Positions 7,401 through 12,304 of a DNA stretch of 12,304 nucleotides are shown one piece after another; the stretch's first letter is position 1; every line of letters starts with the position of its first letter. The translations under genes and the position numbers were made by a program. Where the stretch lies: NCBI GenBank assembly GCA_027485535.1, contig JAIXQV010000035.1, forward strand, positions 1 to 12,304, written 5' to 3'. A model generated the notes under the pieces. It worked only from the letters and a program-made list of their open reading frames with translations. It did no database searches and was not told the DNA's origin. This DNA comes from Oxalobacteraceae bacterium (GTDB taxonomy: Bacteria; Pseudomonadota; Gammaproteobacteria; Burkholderiales; Burkholderiaceae_D).

Positions 7401-8564
7401 GCGAGTTCGACTGAAAGCACATCATCCGAGCAAGCATTCTTTCTCGTGGACGCAATCAGCCTGCGCGTGAATGAGCTGACATTCGCAGAGCGTCGGTTTG
7501 ATAACGCAGTGATTGGCGCTAACCGTGTCCGAAGTGGCTGGCAGCTCAACCTGAATATGAATGAAATGTCAGGTCGTGCCACCTGGGAGGATCCATGGTT
7601 CGAGCGCGGTGCGGGCAAGATCACCGCCAGACTGACGCAGCTCAAGATTGAGGAGCGTGATCGGTCTGACGTGAGCGACCTGTTGGCGGGCAAAAAGTCT
7701 TCCACGGAGTTACCTGGGCTGGATGTGGTCGCGGACAACTTCGAGTTGAGAGGTCTCAAGCTTGGTCGACTCGAGTTGGCCGCAACCAATGGCACCCTGA
7801 ACACCGGCCCGGGTCGGGAGTGGCGCATCAGCAAGCTGACACTCACCAACCCCGGTGCGACCTTGCGCGCGACGGGTCGTTGGCTGGCCAGCCGCAATGA
7901 AAGCCAAAGTTTTCTGAACTATGAAATGGATATCACAGACGCCGGTCAACTTCTAGATCGACTCGGCTTTGAGCGCACCATGCGCAGTGGTAAGGGCAAG
8001 ATAGAGGGTGATCTTAGCTGGCGCGGTGACCCGTCTCAGTTCGATTTTCCAAGCTTGTCCGGCAACCTTAGTTTGAAGCTGGGTAGTGGTCAGTTTTTGA
8101 AGGCCGATCCGGGTGTCGCAAAACTGCTGGGTGTGATGAGCTTGCAGTCACTGCCGCGCCGTTTGACACTCGATTTTCGCGATATTTTTTCCGAGGGCTT
8201 TGCGTTCGATGGCATCGCCAGCACAGCGACGATCACACGCGGTACGCTGAAGACCGATAGCTTCAAAATGCGCGGGCCGAATGCCGTTGTATTGATGGAT
8301 GGTACGGTCGATCTTGCGAATGAAACGCAAAACCTGACCGTGGTGGTTATCCCCGAGTTAAACGCGGCGGGCGCCTCGGTGGTTTACGGTTTGGCAGTGA
8401 ATCCAGTGGTGGGCTTGGGCGCTTTTCTCGCGCAGTTTTTTTTGAAGAACCCAGTGGCTGCTGTGCTGACGCAAGATTACCAAGTAACCGGTCCTTGGAA
8501 AGATCCTGTCATCAAAAAACTCCCTCCTCGGCGTAAATCGAGTGAGCCGAGTACCTCACCCTAA
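4437..8564 (+). CDS. yhdP: YhdP-type AsmA-like giant envelope protein
   Basis: A 1375-residue protein. A polar N-terminus is followed by one hydrophobic segment at about residues 36-58 (YWLAVTATVIYFAFCTLFLG), which would anchor it in the inner membrane with the remainder in the periplasm. The long remainder is rich in alternating beta strands and ends with an AsmA-like C-terminal domain, including PVVGLGAFLAQFFLKNP and TGPWKDPVIKKL, hallmarks of the YhdP family. In E. coli YhdP is one of three AsmA-like bridges (with TamB and YdbH) that carry phospholipid to the outer membrane; its length is close to the family's. The downstream tldD gene, with a nitrilase between, is the common proteobacterial neighbourhood and supports the call. 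Start: ATG at 4437 preferred; a TTG at 4428 in frame is possible. Neither has a Shine-Dalgarno. Confidence 0.9.
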   Translation: MSTEHPTTETAPPAEASRWAVLISVIGSLTHLSRRSLYWLAVTATVIYFAFCTLFLGLRYVVLPNIDHYKTAVASVASQMLNRPVEIAGISARWYGLMPNLQLEGVLIRDEHGGQALLLPRVNATISWSSVLGQIQLLSLEIEQPDLDIERGADGRVSVAGMLMDTGQPDDSRLLDWLLDQPEIVVRSGKLRWLDRQRGAPELTLSDISFVLRNGWRSHQAALRATPPAELAAPVDLRVEFSHPPFSRNRTDFSRWSGKFYSDWREAHFDAWRPYLDLPWKLTGGEGALRTWVSFESGSIENVTADVAMKNVAVTLADGLQPLSLVEVGGRMSVEESRTGLKSKWLSFGTKGHQIQLTDFSLATDQGSVLPRTTASHHFIPASGTKRERHELKVTQLDLDALSRLADHLPISASEKKLLGELGLRGQLKDFAANWEGAQPGEAAFKLRGSFERLALKHRLAATDGAAASVLGFDGFSGDIDADQDGGRIKLKSENSTVQTASYLGAPAMSFEQLNLDGDWSLRDSRRVLSVRVKRLDFQQAGLKGKLEGTHLLPWPLSPGKLGSIDLQANFPSVALNRVVNYLPAAIGRESRDWMSAGLLDGRADDVNLTIRGNLNEFPFHERSASAGNSSVFKLTGRVKQGRLSPAPEMLAADRRTPLWPRIDDIDAKVTIDRSRLHIHADAAKTMGIPLSNVDVVVPDLMASAPYLDINGNATGTLPSMLTYVNATPVAGWTDHLTAETRASGMAKLSLKMQIPLTDAGKATVQGSVKFSGNEIQLWPSLPTVSAVQGELGFSDHGFQISSLQGNALGGSVAISGGTQRDGSTQVRLEGSVTADGLGRFITVAAAKRTMRKLSGGTRYVANVKIRDQRMDFSLDSNLVGLGIDLPLPLRKVGPESLPLRVAITPSTMLDNTTQAEEIRVNLGRNISARYLRARPVSGNASWKLVRGGVGVNAPMPSNDSGVALAINLPTLDADAWRNFLSSSSADTASSTESTSSEQAFFLVDAISLRVNELTFAERRFDNAVIGANRVRSGWQLNLNMNEMSGRATWEDPWFERGAGKITARLTQLKIEERDRSDVSDLLAGKKSSTELPGLDVVADNFELRGLKLGRLELAATNGTLNTGPGREWRISKLTLTNPGATLRATGRWLASRNESQSFLNYEMDITDAGQLLDRLGFERTMRSGKGKIEGDLSWRGDPSQFDFPSLSGNLSLKLGSGQFLKADPGVAKLLGVMSLQSLPRRLTLDFRDIFSEGFAFDGIASTATITRGTLKTDSFKMRGPNAVVLMDGTVDLANETQNLTVVVIPELNAAGASVVYGLAVNPVVGLGAFLAQFFLKNPVAAVLTQDYQVTGPWKDPVIKKLPPRRKSSEPSTSP

Positions 8565-8574
8565 GGCATGCGCG

Positions 8575-9405
8575 ATGAGCGATACAAACCAAACAAACCA
8601 TCAAAGAAAAATTCAGGTGGCTGCTGCGCAGATGGTGTCCACGCCCGATCCTGCTGAAAACTGCAAAACAGCCGCACGTTTGGTGCGCGAGGCTGCAGCA
8701 GCAGGTGCGCAGTTGGTGTTGTTGCCTGAGTATTGGGCCGTCTTGGGTGGTAACGAGCAGGATAAGGTGGAGATTGCCGAGCCCGCCGGCGATGGTCCGC
8801 TACAGAACTTCCTTGCCAATCTCGCGCGCGAATGTGGTGTCTGGTTGTTGGGGGGTACCTTGCCGTTGAAGTCGCATCAATCTGGCAAGGTGCTGAATAG
8901 CCTGATGGCGTATGCACCCGATGGCACGCTCGCCAGCCGTTACGACAAAATCCACCTGTTTGGATTTACACGCGGTGAAGAATCCTATGACGAGTCACGC
9001 ACGATTGTGCCGGGTAGCGAAGTAGCCGTGCTCGAGACCCCCTTCGCTCGCGTCGGGCTGTCGATCTGCTATGACTTACGCTTCCCCGAGTTGTATCGGG
9101 CCATGGGGCAGTGCGATCTCATCGTCATGCCCGCTGCATTTACCGCCACCACGGGTCGCGCGCATTGGGAGGTTTTGCTACGCGCACGCGCCATCGAGAA
9201 TCAGTGCTATCTGCTCGCTGCTGCGCAAGGTGGTCAGCACCCAAACGGTCGTCGTACCTGGGGGCACAGTATGCTGGTCGACCCCTGGGGTGCGGTGTGC
9301 GGGCAACTGGCGGAGGGTGAGGGGTTGGTGGCTGGCGAGATTGACCTCGACTCGATGATGGGTATTCGCGCCAGCTTGCCGGCGCTGCAACACCGTACAC
9401 TTTGA
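8575..9405 (+). CDS. Nit1-like carbon-nitrogen hydrolase (probable deaminated-glutathione amidase)
   Basis: A 276-residue nitrilase-superfamily amidase. The catalytic triad is visible: Glu52 in LLPEYW, Lys125 in RYDKIHLF and Cys165 in GLSICYDLRFPELYR. The C-terminal part (AHWEVLLRARAIENQCY at 197-212, then GHSMLVDPWG and LPALQHR) closely resembles the Nit1 branch, whose members hydrolyse deaminated glutathione, a side product of transaminases, to alpha-ketoglutarate and cysteinylglycine. Substrate is inferred from family likeness; a related omega-amidase activity cannot be excluded. The ATG at 8575 follows a taagg Shine-Dalgarno made by the stop codon region of the preceding gene, 10 bp away, so it is co-transcribed with yhdP. 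A GTG start at 8542 would overlap yhdP and add an unlikely N-terminus. Confidence 0.92.
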   Translation: MSDTNQTNHQRKIQVAAAQMVSTPDPAENCKTAARLVREAAAAGAQLVLLPEYWAVLGGNEQDKVEIAEPAGDGPLQNFLANLARECGVWLLGGTLPLKSHQSGKVLNSLMAYAPDGTLASRYDKIHLFGFTRGEESYDESRTIVPGSEVAVLETPFARVGLSICYDLRFPELYRAMGQCDLIVMPAAFTATTGRAHWEVLLRARAIENQCYLLAAAQGGQHPNGRRTWGHSMLVDPWGAVCGQLAEGEGLVAGEIDLDSMMGIRASLPALQHRTL

Positions 9406-9441
9406 GCCCGCCAGCGCACGGCGCGCAAACCCCCGATCCAT

Positions 9442-9447
9442 TAGAAT
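9442..9447 (+). promoter_or_regulatory. Possible -10 box before tldD
   Basis: TAGAAT matches the sigma-70 -10 consensus at five of six positions, 30 bp before the tldD ATG, within the 72-bp gap after the amidase gene. No recognisable -35 lies at 16-18 bp, so tldD may equally depend on read-through from yhdP. Confidence 0.25.
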
Positions 9448-9477
9448 CACGACTTACCCCTCACACACCGAGCGAGC

Positions 9478-10938
9478 ATGAACATCATTGAGCCCAACCT
9501 GCAAGCGCACATGACTGCAACCAACTTGCTGCTAACCCCAAACGGTCTTGATCAAGGCAAGTTATTGAATGCGCTGGGCTCGATTTTCACCCACAAGGTG
9601 GACTACGCTGATCTCTACTTTCAATTCACCAAAAGCGAAAGCTGGAGTCTTGAAGAAGGAATCGTGAAGACCGGTAGTTTCTCGATTGATCAGGGTGTGG
9701 GTGTGCGCGCCATCTCGGGCGACAAGACCGCCTTCGCCTATTCCGATGAAATTTCCGAGCGCGCATTGCTCGACGCAGCAGAGGCGACACGCACAATTGC
9801 ACGCCGTGGTGCTGGCCGCGTCAAACTTGCTTCCTCGATCAAGCCGGGCTCAGCGCGGGCGCTGTATCACGCCAATGATCCGGTAGTCTCCCTCGACGCC
9901 ACAGCCAAAGTACACCTACTCGAAAGAATCGAGCGCCTTGCGCGCGCCAAAGATCCGCGCATCGTTCAGGTCATGGCAGGTTTGTCGGGTGAACATGATG
10001 TCGTGCTGGTGGTGCGCAGCGACGGTGTGATTGCGGCAGATGTTCGGCCATTGGTGCGCCTCTCGCTGACCGTCATCGCCGAGCAAAATGGCCGGCGTGA
10101 AGTTGGCACTGCCGGTGGCGGCGGTCGTTACGACTTCCAATACTTCGGCGAAGAGTTGCTGCACAAGTATGTGAATGAAGCCGTCAATGCAGCGCTGACT
10201 AACCTCGAGGCAAAACCTGCGCCTGCAGGGCCGATGACCGTCGTGCTTGGCCCTGGTTGGCCCGGTGTGTTGTTGCATGAGGCGATTGGTCATGGCTTGG
10301 AGGGTGACTTCAACCGCAAAGGCTCCAGTACCTTCGCCGGCCGCATCGGTGAGCGCGTCGCTGCCAAAGGTGTCACCGTCGTGGACGATGGCACCATCGC
10401 CGACCGACGTGGTTCATTAAATGTGGACGATGAAGGTAACGCGACGCAGTGCACCACCTTGATCGAAGACGGTATTTTGCGCGGCTATATTCAGGACACT
10501 CTGAACGCGCGATTGATGAAGATGCCTGCAACCGGTAATGGCAGACGCGAGTCGTACGCGCATTTGCCGATGCCGCGCATGACCAATACCTACATGCTGG
10601 GGGGTGATCGCGACCCGGAAGAGATTATCGCCTCCGTCAAAAAAGGACTTTACGCCGTGAACTTTGGTGGCGGGCAGGTCGACATCACCAATGGCAAGTT
10701 CGTGTTCTCGGCCAGCGAGGCCTGGATGATCGAAGACGGCAAGCTGGCTTACCCGGTCAAGGGCGCGACCCTGATCGGCAACGGCCCGGATGTGCTGAAT
10801 CGCGTTTCCATGATCGGTAACGACATGCGCCTTGACTCTGGCGTTGGGGTCTGCGGTAAAGACGGGCAGAGCGTCCCGGTCGGCGTTGGTCAGCCAACGC
10901 TGCGCATTGAGGATCTGACCGTCGGCGGCACCGGCTGA
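9478..10938 (+). CDS. tldD: TldD metalloprotease
   Basis: TldD pairs with TldE (PmbA) to form a cytoplasmic zinc protease that degrades unfolded peptides, matures microcins such as MccB17 and cleaves the CcdA antitoxin in E. coli. The 486-residue length fits the family. The N-terminal domain contains the VDYADLYFQ stretch (41-49) typical of TldD. The zinc motif HEAIGH is at 267-272 (His267, Glu268, His272), within LLHEAIGHGLEGDFNRKGSS; the third ligand is probably Cys459 in SGVGVCGKDGQSVPVGVG. All key residues are intact. The partner tldE/pmbA is not in this window, as is common since the two are usually unlinked. ATG at 9478 used; a second ATG at 9511 in frame is an alternative. Neither has a strong ribosome binding site. 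Last gene of the yhdP-amidase-tldD run. Confidence 0.95.
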   Translation: MNIIEPNLQAHMTATNLLLTPNGLDQGKLLNALGSIFTHKVDYADLYFQFTKSESWSLEEGIVKTGSFSIDQGVGVRAISGDKTAFAYSDEISERALLDAAEATRTIARRGAGRVKLASSIKPGSARALYHANDPVVSLDATAKVHLLERIERLARAKDPRIVQVMAGLSGEHDVVLVVRSDGVIAADVRPLVRLSLTVIAEQNGRREVGTAGGGGRYDFQYFGEELLHKYVNEAVNAALTNLEAKPAPAGPMTVVLGPGWPGVLLHEAIGHGLEGDFNRKGSSTFAGRIGERVAAKGVTVVDDGTIADRRGSLNVDDEGNATQCTTLIEDGILRGYIQDTLNARLMKMPATGNGRRESYAHLPMPRMTNTYMLGGDRDPEEIIASVKKGLYAVNFGGGQVDITNGKFVFSASEAWMIEDGKLAYPVKGATLIGNGPDVLNRVSMIGNDMRLDSGVGVCGKDGQSVPVGVGQPTLRIEDLTVGGTG

Positions 10939-10945
10939 TTAATTA

Positions 10946-10966
10946 TTTGGCATCAGTCTTGCCAAA
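10946..10966. promoter_or_regulatory. Perfect palindrome TTTGGCA-N7-TGCCAAA
   Basis: A 7-bp perfect inverted repeat around a 7-bp spacer, starting 8 bp after the tldD stop. No T-run follows on the plus strand, so it is a poor terminator. Its right arm contains the TTGCCA that is the best -35 candidate for the downstream leader and DAHP synthase gene, which makes an operator plausible. It does not match the TyrR box known from E. coli. Confidence 0.4.
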
Positions 10967-10987
10967 AACACCGACTTGTAGCACTAT
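10959..10987 (+). promoter_or_regulatory. Candidate promoter for the leader-aroG transcript
   Basis: TTGCCA (10959-10964, five of six to TTGACA), 17-bp spacer, CACTAT (10982-10987, three of six to TATAAT). An AT-rich stretch lies upstream at 10938-10948. Initiation near 10994 would give a 5' end about 27 bases before the leader-peptide ATG. The -10 is weak, so confidence is limited. Confidence 0.35.
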
Positions 10988-11020
10988 CGTCGCTTCCTTC
11001 AACCTGACTGCTCACGCGCC

Positions 11021-11092
11021 ATGTTTGCACTGCGCTTTTGCTTTTTTTACGGCTTCAACTACCCCGGCTACCGGGCGGTAGAGAAGCGGTAA
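11021..11092 (+). CDS. Phe/Tyr-rich leader peptide of the DAHP synthase gene
   Basis: A 23-codon open frame, ATG to TAA, encoding MFALRFCFFYGFNYPGYR then AVEKR. Eight of 23 residues are the aromatic end products of the pathway: Phe at 2, 6, 8, 9, 12 and Tyr at 10, 14, 17; there is no Trp. It ends 34 bases before a Rho-independent terminator and 93 bases before the DAHP synthase start, the classic place for an attenuator leader such as pheL upstream of E. coli pheA. No other start codon is available in frame after the stop at 10979. No clear Shine-Dalgarno precedes the ATG, which is the main weakness. Its likely role is to be translated as a sensor of charged tRNA-Phe/tRNA-Tyr; the peptide itself probably has no function. 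Confidence 0.75.
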   Translation: MFALRFCFFYGFNYPGYRAVEKR

Positions 11093-11152
11093 GGTCGCGC
11101 AAAAGCAGTCACCGAACCGAATCTTGAAAACCGCCAGCGATGGCGGTTTTTT
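11060..11152 (+). promoter_or_regulatory. Transcription attenuator of the DAHP synthase gene
   Basis: Mutually exclusive pairings are visible. (1:2) tacc at 11060-11063 with ggta at 11077-11080 around cccgg-cta-ccggg (11063-11075), formed over the Tyr14-Tyr17 codons. (2:3) ggcggt at 11074-11079 is perfectly complementary to accgcc at 11130-11135. (3:4) the terminator at 11127-11150. A ribosome stalled on the Phe/Tyr codons at 11042-11062 would melt 1:2 and free segment 2 to pair with segment 3, blocking the terminator; a ribosome reaching the stop codon would cover segment 2 and let the terminator form. A further hairpin, 11087-11095 with 11111-11119, can form inside the 2:3 loop. The pairings are read directly; the mechanism is inferred from known amino acid operon attenuators. 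Confidence 0.65.
11127..11152 (+). terminator. Rho-independent terminator between leader peptide and aroG
   Basis: A 10-bp perfect stem aaaaccgcca/tggcggtttt around a GCGA tetraloop, running into a T-rich tract (11147-11152, then g and tttt). It ends 33 bases before the DAHP synthase ATG and inside its 5' untranslated region, so it must be bypassed for the gene to be expressed from the upstream promoter. Its ascending arm can be sequestered by 11074-11079. Confidence 0.85.
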
Positions 11153-11185
11153 GTTTTCTATACCCGAGACACATCTGGAGAAACC

Positions 11186-12250
11186 ATGCCACGCACTGAT
11201 GATCTGAGGATCAGAGAATTGAAAGAACTGACGCCGCCGTCGCATTTAATTCGCGAATTCCCCTGCGATGAAAAAATCGCGACGGTGACTGCCGACGCGC
11301 GTACCGCGCTGCACCGCATCCTGCACGGGCAGGATGACCGATTGATGGTCGTGATCGGCCCTTGCTCCATCCATGACACCAAGGCCGGCATGGAGTACGC
11401 GCACCGACTGATCGAGCAGCGCGAGCGCCTGAAAGACGATCTCGAAATCGTAATGCGCGTCTACTTCGAAAAGCCACGCACCACCGTGGGCTGGAAAGGT
11501 CTTATCAACGACCCGTACCTCGACAACAGCTTCCGTATCAACGATGGCCTCCGAATTGCACGCGAGCTGCTAGCAAAAATCAATGCGCTCGGCCTGCCGG
11601 CGGGTACCGAGTTTCTGGATGTGATCAGCCCGCAATACATCGCCGACCTGATTAGCTGGGGCGCGATTGGCGCGCGTACTACCGAGTCGCAAGTACACCG
11701 CGAGCTGGCCTCCGGCTTGTCATGCCCCGTCGGCTTCAAGAACGGTACCGATGGCAACATCAAGATTGCGGCGGATGCGATTAAAGCCGCTTCGCAGCCC
11801 CATCATTTTTTATCGGTGACCAAGGGTGGTTATTCGGCGATCGTCTCCACGGGCGGTAATGAGGATTGCCACATTATTCTTCGTGGTGGTAAGGCACCGA
11901 ACTACGATGCCGCGAGTGTCGAAGAGGCTTGCCTCGCACTCGGCGCGAATGGCTTGTCACAAAAGCTGATGATTGATGCATCACACGCCAATAGCTCGAA
12001 GAAGCCAGAGAATCAGGTACCTGTGTGTGCCAACATCGGTGAGCAAATTGCGGCGGGTGATGACCGCATCATCGGCGTGATGATCGAGTCCCACCTGGTG
12101 GGTGGTCGTCAGGATCTTGTGACTGGTAAAGAACTGACCTACGGCCAATCGATTACTGACGGTTGTATCGATTGGGATAGTAGTGTGCAAGTACTGGAGA
12201 ATCTGGCAGCGTCAGTCAGACAGCGGCGACTGCATAGCGAGAAGGAATGA
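11186..12250 (+). CDS. aroG: 3-deoxy-7-phosphoheptulonate (DAHP) synthase, class I (AroG/AroF type)
   Basis: Condenses phosphoenolpyruvate with erythrose 4-phosphate to DAHP, the first step of the shikimate pathway. The 354-residue length matches E. coli AroG/AroF/AroH (about 350). Visible motifs are IGPCSIHD (57-64), EKPRTTVGWKGLINDP (95-110), GARTTESQVHREL (162-174), PVGFKNGTDG (181-190), VTKGGYSAI (211-219), LRGGKAPNYD (232-241), MIDASHANSSKK (262-273) and MIESHLVGG. The metal ligands Cys60, His267, Glu301 and Asp325 are all present, each one residue before its E. coli AroG counterpart. Residues at feedback-site positions (Asp145, Pro149, Ser179) are kept, so allosteric inhibition is likely, but Phe versus Tyr specificity is not decided here. 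ggag at 11177-11180 sets the start. Expression appears to be controlled by the upstream Phe/Tyr attenuator; gene symbol assigned by similarity, isozyme type uncertain. Confidence 0.95.
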   Translation: MPRTDDLRIRELKELTPPSHLIREFPCDEKIATVTADARTALHRILHGQDDRLMVVIGPCSIHDTKAGMEYAHRLIEQRERLKDDLEIVMRVYFEKPRTTVGWKGLINDPYLDNSFRINDGLRIARELLAKINALGLPAGTEFLDVISPQYIADLISWGAIGARTTESQVHRELASGLSCPVGFKNGTDGNIKIAADAIKAASQPHHFLSVTKGGYSAIVSTGGNEDCHIILRGGKAPNYDAASVEEACLALGANGLSQKLMIDASHANSSKKPENQVPVCANIGEQIAAGDDRIIGVMIESHLVGGRQDLVTGKELTYGQSITDGCIDWDSSVQVLENLAASVRQRRLHSEKE

Positions 12251-12253
12251 GCA

Positions 12254-12280
12254 AGTGCGTATCGCTCTGCGATACGCACT
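12254..12280 (+). terminator. Strong hairpin after aroG, possible terminator without T-run
   Basis: An 11- to 12-bp perfect stem, agtgcgtatcg (12254-12264) with cgatacgcact (12270-12280), starts four bases after the aroG stop. No T-tract follows, so it may stabilise the 3' end or need Rho. Nothing else is recognisable to the end of the window. Confidence 0.5.
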
Positions 12281-12304
12281 CAGTGAGCATACTTTAGTCG
12301 CGGA

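Noticed and set aside
7226..7897. 223-codon open frame on the minus strand
   Set aside because: It lies fully inside the yhdP-type gene, has Ser/Arg/Pro-rich shadow-like composition and no recognisable motif.
8542..8574. GTG start for the amidase, 11 codons upstream
   Set aside because: It overlaps the end of the yhdP-type gene. The ATG at 8575 has a reasonable Shine-Dalgarno and the expected short N-terminus.
11012..11245. Minus-strand frame covering the aroG leader region
   Set aside because: It overlaps both the aroG start and the attenuator; the poly-Lys/Phe content is the reverse reading of the T-rich leader. The plus-strand peptide explains the region better.

Overview
The window reads as a chromosomal housekeeping segment of a betaproteobacterium, probably Burkholderiales or a close relative. 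This rests on moderately GC-rich codon use, on protein character, and on the gene set glnE / yhdP-type giant protein / Nit1-type amidase / tldD / type I DAHP synthase. The assignment is inference from gene content; there is no rRNA or other taxonomic marker here.

Layout. Positions 1-477 hold no gene but are unusually structured: two copies of a 37-bp hairpin repeat (1-37, 194-230), two near-identical terminator hairpins (85-115, 425-454), and a ~129-bp imperfect palindrome (231-359) lying directly after the second hairpin repeat. Next comes a minus-strand block: two small lipoprotein genes (478-972 and 985-1389, translationally coupled, the upstream one BamE/OmlA-like), then glnE (1595-4312), the bifunctional adenylyltransferase/adenylyl-removase of glutamine synthetase. 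glnE is divergent from a plus-strand run: yhdP-type AsmA-like protein (4437-8564), Nit1-like carbon-nitrogen hydrolase (8575-9405, 10 bp after yhdP) and tldD (9478-10938). The last gene is a class I DAHP synthase (11186-12250), the entry enzyme of aromatic amino acid synthesis.

The most interesting element is the 247-bp gap between tldD and the DAHP synthase gene. It encodes a 23-residue peptide (11021-11092) with five Phe and three Tyr codons. Behind it lie a hairpin over the last Tyr codons (11060-11080), a 6-nt segment (11074-11079) perfectly complementary to the ascending arm of the terminator, and a Rho-independent terminator (11127-11152) just before the gene. This is the architecture of a ribosome-mediated transcription attenuator sensing Phe/Tyr. 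A palindrome (10946-10966) overlaps the candidate -35 box and could add an operator.

No mobile element with a transposase, CRISPR array, tRNA, rRNA or defence system is visible. Apart from the attenuator and the left-hand repeat region, the content is ordinary conserved core genome.
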